Assembly (NCBI GenBank): GCA_016874775.1
Contig: VGTJ01000015.1
Span: forward strand, 1 to 49,205
Length of the DNA: 49,205 nt
Reading direction: 5' to 3'
Source of the DNA: Deltaproteobacteria bacterium
Lineage (GTDB): Bacteria > Desulfobacterota > Binatia > Bin18
Each line of letters starts with the position of its first letter. Position 1 is the stretch's first letter. Of the stretch, positions 1 through 7,456 are shown one piece after another. Under the pieces are notes generated by a model. That model did no database searches. It was not told where the DNA came from and saw only the letters and a list, made by a program, of their open reading frames with translations. Made by a program: the position numbers and the translations under genes.

Positions 1-39
1 CTCCAGCTTTTCCACCAGGGCACACGTGAGCGCAGGCAT
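1..39 (-). CDS. 5' end of an unknown gene leaving the window
   Basis: Only the first 13 codons are visible (MPALTCALVEKLE), reading leftwards off the window edge from an ATG at 39-37. The start is supported by a very strong purine-rich ribosome-binding site, AAAGGAGGAGGAGG, at about 42-55 on the minus strand. Nothing can be said about function from 13 residues. It begins about 70 bp from the truncated transposase and reads away from it. Confidence 0.45.
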   Translation of the reverse strand, partial: MPALTCALVEKLE

Positions 40-112
40 ACCTCCTCCTCCTTTTTCCCGGACACCCGTGCTGCCCTCTCTATCCTAACCCCTTCTTTTT
101 ACAAGACTCTAA

Positions 113-1126
113 GCGCGTTCCCCGTGGTGTACCCCCCAGGGCACCGCGCTGAAGACGCAGGCCCAGGAGCAGCTCCAGGCGTTGGCCAAGCTGATGCGCC
201 GCTTTGGACGGCAGTGTCGCGGGCAGGGCAAAGTGTTTGTGCATTTGGTGCGGCAGACCGAAACGCACTTGCTGAGGACCGGCGCGTCCGTAGCAACGTT
301 GGCCCAGGCCGCCCAGGCGCAGGTGCAAACCGCGCCCGAGCTGACCGAGGACCAGCAGGCCCGCTGGGACGTCACCTTGACGCTCGCGCTGGAGGCCCAT
401 CAACAGATTGTCCGCCAATCGCGGCGGCTGACGCACGGCAAGCCGTTGACACAGGGTAAAATTGTCAATGCCTACGATCCCACCCTTGCCCCGATTTGCA
501 AAGGCAAGAGTAACTGTCCCACCCAGTTTGGGCGCAAGCCCGGGATTCTCGGTGAGCCCGCGACGGGGTTTATCTTTGCCGCGCGGCTGCCCGTGGGTAA
601 TCCCAGTGATGTCAGCTATGTCGAGCCTTTGGTCGACCAGGCCCAGACCGCGTGTGCCAAGGTCACCACGCGCCCGGCCCCGGCCATCCATTCGCTGGCA
701 GGAGACCTGGCCGTCAACGACACCGCGCTGCGGGAGCAGCTGCACCGCCGCGACATCCTCACGGTTGGGATTCCCCACACGGTGGAGCCGCTCACGCCGA
801 CGCCCTCGCCTGAGATCATCGACGCCGCGCTGACCACGGCTGACTTGCACCGCACCCGCACGCCCCGCCAAGTGCAGCTCGCCTACGCAGCCGGCTACAG
901 TCGGCCGGTGGTCGAGAGTATGATCGCCAGCCTGCTGAGTCGGGGGGCCGGACACCTGCGCTACAAAGGCGCGCACGGCGCGCGGGTGCAACTCCTGATG
1001 GCGGTGATGGCCCACAACGCGGCCACCGTCCGCCGGATCCGGCACGGGCGCCTGACGCCGCGCGCCCAGAAATTCCGCCGTTTGCTCCATCTCAAGTCCT
1101 TTAACCTATTGAAAAACAGAGAGTGA
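113..1126 (+). pseudogene. 5'-truncated transposase, ISNCY-like DDE family
   Basis: Coding similarity runs from just after an in-frame TAA at 110-112 to the TGA at 1124-1126. The only plausible internal start, TTG at 182, has no good ribosome-binding site. The readable protein (about 314 residues from 182) has the arrangement of ISNCY-type transposases: a helical region, a core with KIVNAYDPTLAPICKGK and GKPGILGEPATGFIFAARL-like sequence, and a basic C-terminus (RRIRHGRLTPRAQKFRRLL). It is short for such transposases and lacks a proper N-terminus, so it is probably a remnant. Its 3' end lies only 6 bp from the reverse-transcriptase fragment, suggesting that this element broke that gene. The family name is a recognition call, not a database result. 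Confidence 0.6.
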
Positions 1127-1131
1127 ATAAC

Positions 1132-1272
1132 TTAGTGACCACTAATTAATGATGCAATCGCCCAACCATAGAACCTGAGAACCTGCGGATCTTTCACAGT
1201 TCGCCGCAACTGGTGCTTGAGGATTTCATGATCGAGCGTAGGGAGAAACTTAAGGAATACAACACTTTCTTC
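1132..1272 (-). pseudogene. Reverse-transcriptase palm-domain fragment (DGR/retron-type RT remnant)
   Basis: The minus strand reads a stretch of about 40 codons containing FLKFLPTLDHEILKHQLRR followed by VKDPQVLRFYGWAIASLI, then a stop at 1134-1132. This matches the RT pattern of the 'DIRKFFPSIDHEIL...L.RRIKDPRVLWLLDLIID' type, the segment just before the YxDD motif in bacterial retroelement RTs. Both flanks are lost. Upstream the frame hits a TGA inside the palindromic repeat at 1285-1305, and downstream it ends beside the transposase. The fragment reads on the same strand as the VR-like gene to its right, which is the usual target-TR-RT order of a diversity-generating retroelement. It is far too short to be active. 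Confidence 0.6.
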
Positions 1273-1519
1273 CCCTCATCCTGACCTTCTCCCTGAGGGA
1301 GAAGGGACCCACATTCACAACGTCACAACCGAGAAAACCGGAAGTGGGTCAACTGATCTACAATTTATACGCCCCGACCGGCGTCGCTTGCGCTACCACA
1401 GGCCGGGATGTTGACCGACTTTTCGGCTCTTCGCCCTCGTGGAGAGCTACCAAGCCAGAACACAGGGGTGTAGTTTCCGGTACTGGTCCGCCCGTCCGTA
1501 GAGCGTGCGGCATCGCAGC
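1273..1519. repeat. Gap with palindromic repeat at 1285-1305; no intact gene
   Basis: The gap holds a near-perfect palindrome at 1285-1305 (CCTTCTCCCT-G-AGGGAGAAGG), a common type of dispersed intergenic repeat. The rest, 1306-1519, separates the RT fragment from the VR-like gene, the position where a DGR would carry its template repeat. I see no adenine-rich copy of the VR here, so the template repeat appears to be missing. A 70-codon minus-strand ORF covers the area but has no recognisable content. Confidence 0.5.
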
Positions 1520-1544
1520 CAGAGGTTTTTGCCTCTGTAAGAGG
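1520..1544. other. Alternative hairpins directly after the VR-like gene
   Basis: CAGAGG (1520-1525) pairs with CCTCTG (1532-1537) around a 6-nt loop. The same CCTCT can instead pair with AGAGG (1540-1544) around a 3-nt loop. The structure lies 4 bp past the stop codon of the minus-strand FGE-fold gene. Functional DGRs often have a short hairpin or cruciform just downstream of the variable repeat that aids retrohoming. No T-run follows on the minus strand, so a terminator is less likely. Confidence 0.4.
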
Positions 1545-1547
1545 AAA

Positions 1548-2047
1548 CTATTGGGCACAGCGAAATCCAATGTTGTCGTTCCTGTTGCCTGGCTCGTTCC
1601 TGTTGCGGTTGGCTACGCGTACGTTCCTGGCTTCGTTAGCCCACGAGCCGCCGCGCACAACTCTATATTCACCAGACTCTGGCCCTCGCAAGTTTCGCTC
1701 TGGCCCTTGTTGGTATTGGTAACAGTGTTCATCAAACCAGTCCTCACACCACTCCCACACATTCCCGCTCATATCCAGACAGCCGTATGGAGATGCGCCG
1801 GTTAAAAAGATACCCACAGGTGAAGTATCCTTTAGTCCGGACTCTTCACTATTACACCTCGTTGCATCAAATTGATCTCCCCGTGGTAGTTTTCCCAATC
1901 GATAACCCGAAAACGCTCCGGACGACCGCGGTTTACAAGACCTGTCTCGTACTCAGTAAAGAATTGCTTGACGATTTGACGCTCAGTACTCACGTCCCCA
2001 GGCGAGGCAAGAAAAACGTAGTACTCCTTGATATCTCTCCCCTTCAT
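1548..2047 (-). pseudogene. Broken DUF4062 / FGE-sulfatase-fold protein, likely former DGR target
   Basis: Two overlapping minus-strand frames together look like the ends of one protein. The first, starting at ATG 2047, carries a DUF4062-like N-terminus (YYVFLASPGDVSTERQIV, later RFRVIDWENY) and ends at 1832. The second, open from 1898 to the stop at 1550-1548, carries the C-terminal half of an FGE/SUMF1 domain (DATRCNSEESG, ASPYGCLDMSGNVWEWC, RVVRGGSW, NIGFRCAQ). The long middle region expected between them is absent, and the frames do not join. The simplest reading is an internal deletion with a frameshift at about 1840-1900. DUF4062 proteins usually occur in large multidomain conflict or signalling proteins. 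The FGE tail is the kind of C-type-lectin-like domain that DGRs diversify. Confidence 0.65.
1551..1656 (-). repeat. DGR variable-repeat-like sequence
   Basis: The C-terminal codons run from RGGSW to the stop and encode the pattern GGSWxNxARNVRVANRNRN followed by EPGNRNDNIGFRCAQ. The asparagines fall at regular positions and all visible Asn codons in this stretch are AAC. This closely resembles the NRNNPDNRNNNIGFR signature of variable repeats in FGE-fold DGR targets, where AAC codons in the template are mutated at adenines. No template repeat was found in the window, so adenine-specific mutagenesis cannot be shown here. Confidence 0.55.
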
Positions 2048-2203
2048 ACTGCCCCTTTATTTCAAGACCCCAATTTTATGGTGGGCAATGCCTACCCTAC
2101 CAAGGTTCGTAACCAACCCCTAACCCCCAAAAGACATGGGCTGGTGCAAGTATACACTTCCAGATAGGAAAGCTACAGAATTGGCCGGACTGCGAGGCAC
2201 TCA

Positions 2204-2980
2204 ATGTCACACGAATGGAACGCTGGTGAATATGAACGCTTAGCCGACCCGATGACCCGTTGGGGTGGGCAGGTATTGGAACGATTACAACTCAATGGTG
2301 ATGAAACCGTCATGGACGGTGGCTGCGGGACTGGCCGTGTGACTGAGCAACTACTGGCCAAACTGCCACGTGGCAAAGTGATTGGGGTCGACTTTTCTTC
2401 GCAGATGATCGAACAAGCTAAAGAACGCTTTGCCAAAGAACCACGGGTGACATTGTACGTTGGCGATTTGACGACGTTCACTCCACCAGAACCGATCGAC
2501 GCGATTCTCTCAACCGCAACCTTCCACTGGATCAAAGATCACGACAAGTTATTCGCACAGCTCGCCAAGATCTTAAAGCCTGGTGGCCAACTCGTCGCGC
2601 AATGCGGCGGAGCCACCAACATTGCTGGAGTGATGGCAGCGATTGCTGAGATAACACATGCACCAAGCTATGCAGCAGCATTCTCCGGCTGGGCTGGTCC
2701 GTGGCTGTATGCAACGCCTGAGGAAACGAAAACACGGCTGGAGCGTGTCGGATGCACCGGCATTCATACCTGGCTGAACCCAGAGCCAACTGTACTCACT
2801 TCACGTGAGCACCTCGCTGATTATCTGCAAACCATCGTCCTTGGTCAGCATCTACTGCGTCTTCCGCCAGACCAACATCGTCCGTTGGCTGAGGCAGTCT
2901 CCGACGCAATCATCCGTCGCGCAGGGCAACCTTTGATCGATTACGTACGGTTGAACATCGTTGCGCGGCGAGCGGCATAA
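2204..2980 (+). CDS. Class I SAM-dependent methyltransferase (Tam-like)
   Basis: 258 residues, the usual size for the trans-aconitate methyltransferase/Methyltransf_25 type. Motif I is at about 36-45 (VMDGGCGTGR) and the acidic end of strand 2 at 62-64 (VDF). The post-I motif GDLTTF lies at 88-93, FHWIKDHD at 107-114 and the LKPGGQL loop at 124-130. The FHW segment and the C-terminal helical half match the Tam-like pattern, but the substrate cannot be read from sequence. It is a single gene, 156 bp downstream of and divergent from the broken DUF4062 gene. The ATG at 2204 is followed directly by the conserved SHEWNAGEYERLADPM start. Expected to be cytoplasmic. Confidence 0.85.
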   Translation: MSHEWNAGEYERLADPMTRWGGQVLERLQLNGDETVMDGGCGTGRVTEQLLAKLPRGKVIGVDFSSQMIEQAKERFAKEPRVTLYVGDLTTFTPPEPIDAILSTATFHWIKDHDKLFAQLAKILKPGGQLVAQCGGATNIAGVMAAIAEITHAPSYAAAFSGWAGPWLYATPEETKTRLERVGCTGIHTWLNPEPTVLTSREHLADYLQTIVLGQHLLRLPPDQHRPLAEAVSDAIIRRAGQPLIDYVRLNIVARRAA

Positions 2981-2984
2981 TACT

Positions 2985-3001
2985 GTGGCAAAAAATGCCA
3001 C
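2985..3001 (+). terminator. Hairpin just after the methyltransferase stop
   Basis: GTGGCA-AAAAA-TGCCAC forms a 6-bp stem with an A5 loop, starting 4 nt after the stop codon. It lacks a clear T-tract (CCCGTTATTTCT follows), so it is only a weak terminator candidate. Confidence 0.3.
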
Positions 3002-3166
3002 CCCGTTATTTCTATATTCATCGCGGAAAACCCTCTTCCGCAGTCTCCAAGAAAGAGCGGGAGAAAGGTGTTTTTTTCCGGAGAGTTAGAGAGGAAATTG
3101 TTATGGCGAGCCTCTGGCATGACGGATGCTGATAGGCCTCAGCATTTACCTGGGGGACTGACGACA

Positions 3167-3433
3167 ATGAACATCAAAGCGGCTCAGTATGAATCGATTC
3201 AAGATATGCTCACTGCCCATAACTACCTGATTGATCAAGGACACGAGTGGTTCGTGAAACCGATTGGCAACGAACGGCTGATCGTGATTCCGTTTGTCGC
3301 GTTGGCAGGCCATTCGGTAACAACCTTCTACGAAAAAGCAGAACAAAGCGGCTGGCTCAAGCCGGTCGAAGTAGCTGCTCCACTGCAAACTCCACCGCCG
3401 TTGTATCAGTTTTCGCAAGATCAGATTTTCTAG
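3167..3433 (+). CDS. Small conserved-looking hypothetical protein
   Basis: 88 residues from ATG 3167 (MNIKAAQYESIQDML). This start is preferred over the upstream frame-extension from 3068 because a GGGGA element lies about 10 nt before it and the upstream extension is compositionally unlike protein. The sequence is amphipathic and soluble, with HEWFVKPIGNERLIVIPFVAL in the middle and a Pro-rich end (PLQTPPPLYQF). No transmembrane segment or known motif was recognised. It stands alone between the methyltransferase and a repeat-rich gap, and I cannot assign a function. Confidence 0.55.
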   Translation: MNIKAAQYESIQDMLTAHNYLIDQGHEWFVKPIGNERLIVIPFVALAGHSVTTFYEKAEQSGWLKPVEVAAPLQTPPPLYQFSQDQIF

Positions 3434-3761
3434 AAAGGCTATAGGCTTCAGACTATAGGCTACAGAGAAGAGTAGAAAACGTCCTCACGCTTGCAGCCTG
3501 TAGCTTTGTTTCTTTTTACCTTCCAAACTTTGTCTTTACCCTCTTCCCTTAAGCCTCAAGCCAGTAGTGGTTCAGTTTGAGTTTGGTTTGTAGGGGCACC
3601 CCCGTGTGGGTGCCTTTTTCCTGGGCGGCCACATTACCGCCCCTACCAAGACACATCCACGTATCAAACTGAACCACTGCCCTTAAGCCTGTAGCCTTTA
3701 GCCTCCCGTTCCACCATGCTAGAGTGCGCGACATACCCCAATACTCGCGAAGGAGGATCGT
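3434..3761. repeat. Repeat-rich gap with a 113-bp MITE-like inverted-repeat element (3566-3678)
   Basis: The core element is bounded by perfect 15-bp inverted repeats: AGTGGTTCAGTTTGA at 3566-3580 and its complement at 3664-3678. Inside is a second inverted pair, GTAGGGGC (3590-3597) and GCCCCTAC (3639-3646). An 11-bp direct repeat CCCTTAAGCCT occurs on both sides, at 3546-3556 and 3680-3690. The outer flanks hold degenerate copies of CTATAGGCT/GCCTGTAGC. No coding potential was seen; the minus-strand ORF across it is spurious. A GAAGGAGGATCGT ribosome-binding site ends the gap before the dioxygenase gene. Confidence 0.65.
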
Positions 3762-4649
3762 ATGGAACGGGTTACACAGTTTGGCTATCTCGGCATTAGC
3801 GTCAGCGATATTAACGCGTGGGAGCAATTCGCCACACAAACATTAGGGCTGCAAGTCGCCCAACGAGAAAACGACGGCACCCTGCTCCTCCGCATGGATG
3901 AATATCACCATCGGTTTCTCATTCATCCGACCGGAAAAGATGACGCTGCGTATTTCGGTTGGGAGGTGACCGACGAACACGCGCTGAAAGGGATGGCTGA
4001 ACAACTCAAAGCCGCAGGTGTCGAAGTACGCAAAGGCACCCCTGAAGAAGCAGCGGCGCGGCGCGTGGTGGATCTGAGTTGCTTCAAAGACCCGAGTGGA
4101 AACCCATCAGAAGTCTTCTACGGCCCTTTAATGGCCTATAACTCTCCATTTCACTCACCGCGCCAAATCTCTGGCTTTGTTACTGGCAATCAAGGCTTAG
4201 GCCACATGGTGGTCACGATGGATAACCTCGAACAGAGCGTCCATTTCTATCGGGATGTCCTCGGCATGCGCATTAGTGACTATGTGCATGTCGTCCGTCC
4301 CAGTGGCGAAAAGCTACATCTCGCCTTCTTCCACTGTAACCCACGGCACCACACGATTGCGTTCTACGGCGCGCCGAACCCACAACGCCGACTGAATCAC
4401 CTCATGTTACAAGCCCAATCGCTGGATGATGTCGGCTCGACGTTTTACCTCTGCCAAGACCAGGGGATCGCGATCAGTCGCGGGCTCGGTCGACATACGA
4501 ACGATCACATGATGTCGTTCTATATGCGCTCACCGTCCGGCTTTGAAGTCGAATATGGGTGGGGCGGACGTGTGGTCGATGACAGCACCTGGCAGGTGCA
4601 ACATCACACGTCAGGGAGTATGTGGGGACATCGGCCGCTCAGCCGATAG
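3762..4649 (+). CDS. Type I extradiol dioxygenase (BphC-like, VOC superfamily)
   Basis: 295 residues, the normal length for two-domain 2,3-dihydroxybiphenyl 1,2-dioxygenase relatives that cleave catechols next to the hydroxyls using Fe(II). The N-terminal VOC module covers about 1-125 and the catalytic module about 145-275. Metal ligands align as H148 (GLGHMVV), H213 (LNHLML) and E264 (FEVEYG). The family's acid-base residues are present as H197 (RHHTIAF), H245/H249 (RHTNDHMMSFY) and Y254. All catalytic residues therefore look intact. It has a strong ribosome-binding site (GAAGGAGGA). The substrate is inferred only as a catechol-type ring. It is not in an operon with other ring-degradation genes, although a DOPA-dioxygenase-like gene lies 2 kb away. 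Confidence 0.9.
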   Translation: MERVTQFGYLGISVSDINAWEQFATQTLGLQVAQRENDGTLLLRMDEYHHRFLIHPTGKDDAAYFGWEVTDEHALKGMAEQLKAAGVEVRKGTPEEAAARRVVDLSCFKDPSGNPSEVFYGPLMAYNSPFHSPRQISGFVTGNQGLGHMVVTMDNLEQSVHFYRDVLGMRISDYVHVVRPSGEKLHLAFFHCNPRHHTIAFYGAPNPQRRLNHLMLQAQSLDDVGSTFYLCQDQGIAISRGLGRHTNDHMMSFYMRSPSGFEVEYGWGGRVVDDSTWQVQHHTSGSMWGHRPLSR

Positions 4650-4710
4650 GGAAAACGAAACGGCGAATCAGCGATAGGGCGAACCGGAGACCACCCTACC
4701 ATCCTGGGTC

Positions 4711-4742
4711 GCCCATTCGCCCATTCACCCATTCACCCGTTC
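4711..4742. repeat. 8-bp tandem repeat, four units
   Basis: GCCCATTC, GCCCATTC, ACCCATTC and ACCCGTTC lie head to tail between two convergent genes. The last two units have drifted. This is probably a slippage-prone spacer; no function is evident. Confidence 0.7.
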
Positions 4743-4756
4743 TCTCACTCTGCATG

Positions 4757-5653
4757 TTACGCGGTAATCTGCCGCACGTACTTACCGATCTTCTCGATCG
4801 CTTGTTGCCCTTCAGGTAGGAACGGCGCGAACAGATGCCACACATGCGGCATTTCGGGCCACACTTCTAACTCGACTTTCACGCCAGCTTTCTTGGCTTT
4901 GTCAGCCAGACGCGTGGAATCATCAAGCAACGTTTCTGCGTCACCCACTTGAATCAATAGTGGTGGCAGTCCTTTGAGGTCCGCGTGCAACGGCGCTGCG
5001 AGTGGTGATTTCGGGTCTTTGCCACCCAGGTAGAGTTGTGCCATGCCAAGCAGGCCTTCCTTTTGTACGACCGGATCAGCCTTCGCACGCGTTTTCATCG
5101 ACTCGCCAGTGCCTTCCATATCTACCCACGGCGAAATGCACACACCCGCCGCAGGAAGCGGCAACTTCGCATCGCGGATGGCGAGAAGCGTTGCGACGGT
5201 TAGTCCTCCACCAGCCGAGTCACCAGCCACGACAATGTTGGAGGGTTTGATGTTTTGCGACAGCAACCACCGATACGCGGCGGTGGCATCTTCGACCGGG
5301 GCTGGAAACGGATGTTCTGGAGCGAGACGGTACTCTAACGCCAAGCCACGTGCGCCCGAGGCTTTCGACAAACGTGCTACCACCTCACGGTGAGTGTTGA
5401 TCGACCCCATGACATACCCACCACCGTGCACATACAGAATCACGCGGTCATCAGCCGCGCCAGGACCGGCAATCCATTCAGCCGGCACGCCACCAGCACT
5501 GACGGGAGTGCACTTTGTTTCTCCAGCCGAGGGGAAAACAGATGCCCCCTCCATGACTCCACGTAACGCTTTGAGATCATTCCCGGCCTTCGCCATTTGC
5601 TCACCCATCATCTTGAACGCATCCAGGGCCATTTGTAATTGTGGACTTGCCAT
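4757..5653 (-). CDS. Alpha/beta hydrolase, hormone-sensitive-lipase (HSL) family esterase
   Basis: 298 residues, typical of bacterial HSL/family IV carboxylesterases acting on short-chain esters. The oxyanion-hole motif HGGG is at 76-79 (YVHGGGYVMGS) and the nucleophile S146 sits in GDSAGG. The acid is probably D238 (VGDAETLLDD) and the histidine H270 (MPHVWHLF). The segment ALEYRLAPEHPFPAPVED at about 105-122 is diagnostic of the family. No signal peptide was seen, so it is likely cytoplasmic. The ATG at 5653 follows AAGGAGGATATCCT. It is convergent with the dioxygenase gene. The spacer behind it (5654-5762) contains CGTAAAACGTAA-type repeats. Confidence 0.92.
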   Translation of the reverse strand: MASPQLQMALDAFKMMGEQMAKAGNDLKALRGVMEGASVFPSAGETKCTPVSAGGVPAEWIAGPGAADDRVILYVHGGGYVMGSINTHREVVARLSKASGARGLALEYRLAPEHPFPAPVEDATAAYRWLLSQNIKPSNIVVAGDSAGGGLTVATLLAIRDAKLPLPAAGVCISPWVDMEGTGESMKTRAKADPVVQKEGLLGMAQLYLGGKDPKSPLAAPLHADLKGLPPLLIQVGDAETLLDDSTRLADKAKKAGVKVELEVWPEMPHVWHLFAPFLPEGQQAIEKIGKYVRQITA

Positions 5654-5762
5654 AGGATATCCTCCTTCTTAGTGTTGGGCTATTTTTTGAAAACCGTAAA
5701 ACGTAATGCGTAAAACGTAACCACCCCCCTTCTCCTTTTCTTTACGAATTACGGATCACGAA
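5654..5762. repeat. Spacer with CGTAAAACGTAA-type repeats
   Basis: The spacer contains CCGTAAAACGTAATGCGTAAAACGTAACC (two overlapping copies of a 12-mer) followed by TACGAATTACGGATCACGAATTA. A related copy, AATCCGTAAAACGTAACC, occurs at about 34276-34293, and a looser one near 8790. This is a dispersed, AT-rich intergenic repeat. Confidence 0.5.
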
Positions 5763-6653
5763 TTATTTCGTCGGCTTCACAAACTTCAACGTCATGCGGT
5801 CGCTCTCGCCGATCGCGAGATACTTCTCCTTGTCAACCTCTTTTAAGCGCAGCACAGGGGACAATGTCCATACACCCTGCGGATAATCTTTGGTGTCTTT
5901 GGGGTTGGCGTTGATCTCGGATTTCCCTTCGAGCTTGAATCCAGCCGCCTCGGCCATTTTGATCACGACGTCTTCATTCACATAGCCAGAGGCAGCCTTA
6001 GGGTCTTGCGGCGTCGCTGGATTGCCACGATGCTCAACTACGCCAAGAATGCCACCTGGCTTTAACGCTTTGAACATCACGGTGAAGACGTTGGCGGCTT
6101 GGTCGTTAGCCATCCAGTTATGTACGTTGCGAAACGTCAACACCATGTCCGCCGAGCCTGCTGGAGCAATGTCGACGAGAGTGGGAGACGATAGAACAGT
6201 CTCTTTGACACTGCCAAAAACGGCGGCATTGCCAGCCAGCTTTTCTTTATAACTCTTCGCGCCATTACGCATGAATTCCACACTCGAGTCTGGATCAAAA
6301 CCTGCAGCGTAATAGGTGCCACGCTCTTTCAGGAACGGCGCAAGAATATCGGTGTACCAGCCACCACGTCCCGGCCAGACTTCAACGACCGTCATGTTGT
6401 CTTTGACACCAAAGAAACTGAGCGTTTCGAGCGGGTGACGATATTTATCACGCGCTTTATCCGCCGCTACACGATGACTGCCAGCAATGGCAACTTGTAG
6501 AAGCGCCGAAGCTGATCCCGATGCGAGAGAGGCATCGAGTAGGGCTCCAGCTTTTTTCTCATGATCGTCAGCCTGGACCACTGTTGTAGAGAACAACACT
6601 ACACTGGCGATGCCCATCACGGATAATCGCCGCCAATTGAATGTTCGCCTCAT
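5763..6653 (-). CDS. Exported class I methyltransferase (COG4798-type)
   Basis: 296 residues with a clear N-terminal export signal: basic MRRTFNWRR, a hydrophobic stretch at about 11-27 and an ADD processing site near residue 29. A Rossmann methyltransferase fold follows, with VVEVWPGRGGWYTDIL in place of the classic GxGxG and FDPDSS after strand 2. Later motifs are DMVLTFRNVHNW at about 170 and ALKPGGILGVVEHRG. This matches the predicted periplasmic methyltransferases of COG4798, whose substrate is unknown. Its start overlaps the stop of the upstream dioxygenase-like gene by ATGA, so the two are probably translationally coupled. An exported SAM enzyme is odd, because SAM is not normally available in the periplasm. 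Confidence 0.85.
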   Translation of the reverse strand: MRRTFNWRRLSVMGIASVVLFSTTVVQADDHEKKAGALLDASLASGSASALLQVAIAGSHRVAADKARDKYRHPLETLSFFGVKDNMTVVEVWPGRGGWYTDILAPFLKERGTYYAAGFDPDSSVEFMRNGAKSYKEKLAGNAAVFGSVKETVLSSPTLVDIAPAGSADMVLTFRNVHNWMANDQAANVFTVMFKALKPGGILGVVEHRGNPATPQDPKAASGYVNEDVVIKMAEAAGFKLEGKSEINANPKDTKDYPQGVWTLSPVLRLKEVDKEKYLAIGESDRMTLKFVKPTK

Positions 6654-7015
6654 GCTGCCTTTCCTCCTTCTTTCACTTTTGCTGCAAATTTTCGTAAAAA
6701 CTCAATGTTCAATTCAAGCTTCTCGCCAAGCCACAACGCGTTTACAGTGTGATCAGCAACATCATCGCCAGTCTCCGGGTGAATGAGCGCATCTAACCCT
6801 TGGTGATGAATCATCAACCACTGGACTAACGCGCCGAACTCACTCGGTGCAAACTTCACTTGATACATCGATTTCGGATGAGGGCCGAGCGGTTTTTCGT
6901 GAATACGTCCCAGTTCCACATCGAAGCGTTCGGCTAAGCCGTCACGCACCTCCAAGGCAGTGTTCCGTGTCGCCGGATCAAAGTAGACATGGACATGGAA
7001 GCCTGAAATCGGCAT
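6650..7015 (-). CDS. DOPA 4,5-dioxygenase family protein
   Basis: 121 residues from ATG 7015, chosen over a longer frame because AAAAGGAGGCCCT lies immediately upstream and the family starts here (MPISGFHVHVYF). The family (COG3805) opens DOPA-like catechol rings with Fe(II). The histidines usually conserved are visible: H7 and H9, GPHP near 45, the HH pair near 70, IHPETGDD near 79 and ADH near 88. Its stop overlaps the methyltransferase start (ATGA). A zinc-ribbon gene lies 40 bp upstream on the same strand, so the three may form one transcript. The actual substrate is unknown. Confidence 0.85.
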   Translation of the reverse strand: MPISGFHVHVYFDPATRNTALEVRDGLAERFDVELGRIHEKPLGPHPKSMYQVKFAPSEFGALVQWLMIHHQGLDALIHPETGDDVADHTVNALWLGEKLELNIEFLRKFAAKVKEGGKAA

Positions 7016-7055
7016 AGGGCCTCCTTTTCTCTCACGCAGTACGGTTTCAACAGAT

Positions 7056-7325
7056 TTACGCAACCCACCCATGCTGGAGCGTATGGACTGTCCCTGGAGG
7101 ATACCACCACTCACCAGTTTTACAGTGCGGACAACGCTTGGGCAGCGAACCACGCGCATAGTCCGGCACGCCGACCAACGCTTTTACGGAACCCTCAAAC
7201 GTGCCTTCGCGTGTCACTTTTTTAGTCAGCATGTACAGCCCCATTCCACAATCAGGGCAGGAGATGACAGTTCCAGAATTGAGCGACGACATTGGGGTGA
7301 TACGTTCAGGGGAAGGGCGAGACAT
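7056..7325 (-). CDS. Small zinc-ribbon protein
   Basis: 89 residues from ATG 7325, which follows TTGGAGGGATCT; an in-frame ATG at 7346 lacks a ribosome-binding site. It has two CxxC knuckles, CPDC near residue 23 and CPHC near residue 65, suited to bind one Zn(II). Between them is a basic KKVTREGTFEG segment. It ends with WWYPPGTVHTLQHGW. No signal peptide. Function unknown; it is co-directional with the DOPA-dioxygenase-like gene 40 bp downstream. Confidence 0.7.
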   Translation of the reverse strand: MSRPSPERITPMSSLNSGTVISCPDCGMGLYMLTKKVTREGTFEGSVKALVGVPDYARGSLPKRCPHCKTGEWWYPPGTVHTLQHGWVA

Positions 7326-7456
7326 AGATCCCTCCAAAACAGCCATTCGCAGTCAGCTATCAGCTTTACAAACATAACGAGCACAACAGAAGCCCCCTTA
7401 CGTTTAGCAGCTCCACAACCTTTCCTAAAAGTTGATTCCTGAAAGCTGAAAGCATT

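Noticed and set aside
80-1090. 336-codon minus-strand ORF opposite the transposase
   Set aside because: Arg/Gly-rich translation typical of an antisense shadow in GC-rich coding DNA; the plus frame has recognisable transposase motifs.
1358-1570. 70-codon minus ORF as a DGR accessory (Avd) gene
   Set aside because: Low-complexity, no helical Avd character and no ribosome-binding site.
4711-4742. CRISPR-like array
   Set aside because: Units are 8 bp with no spacers; it is a simple tandem repeat.
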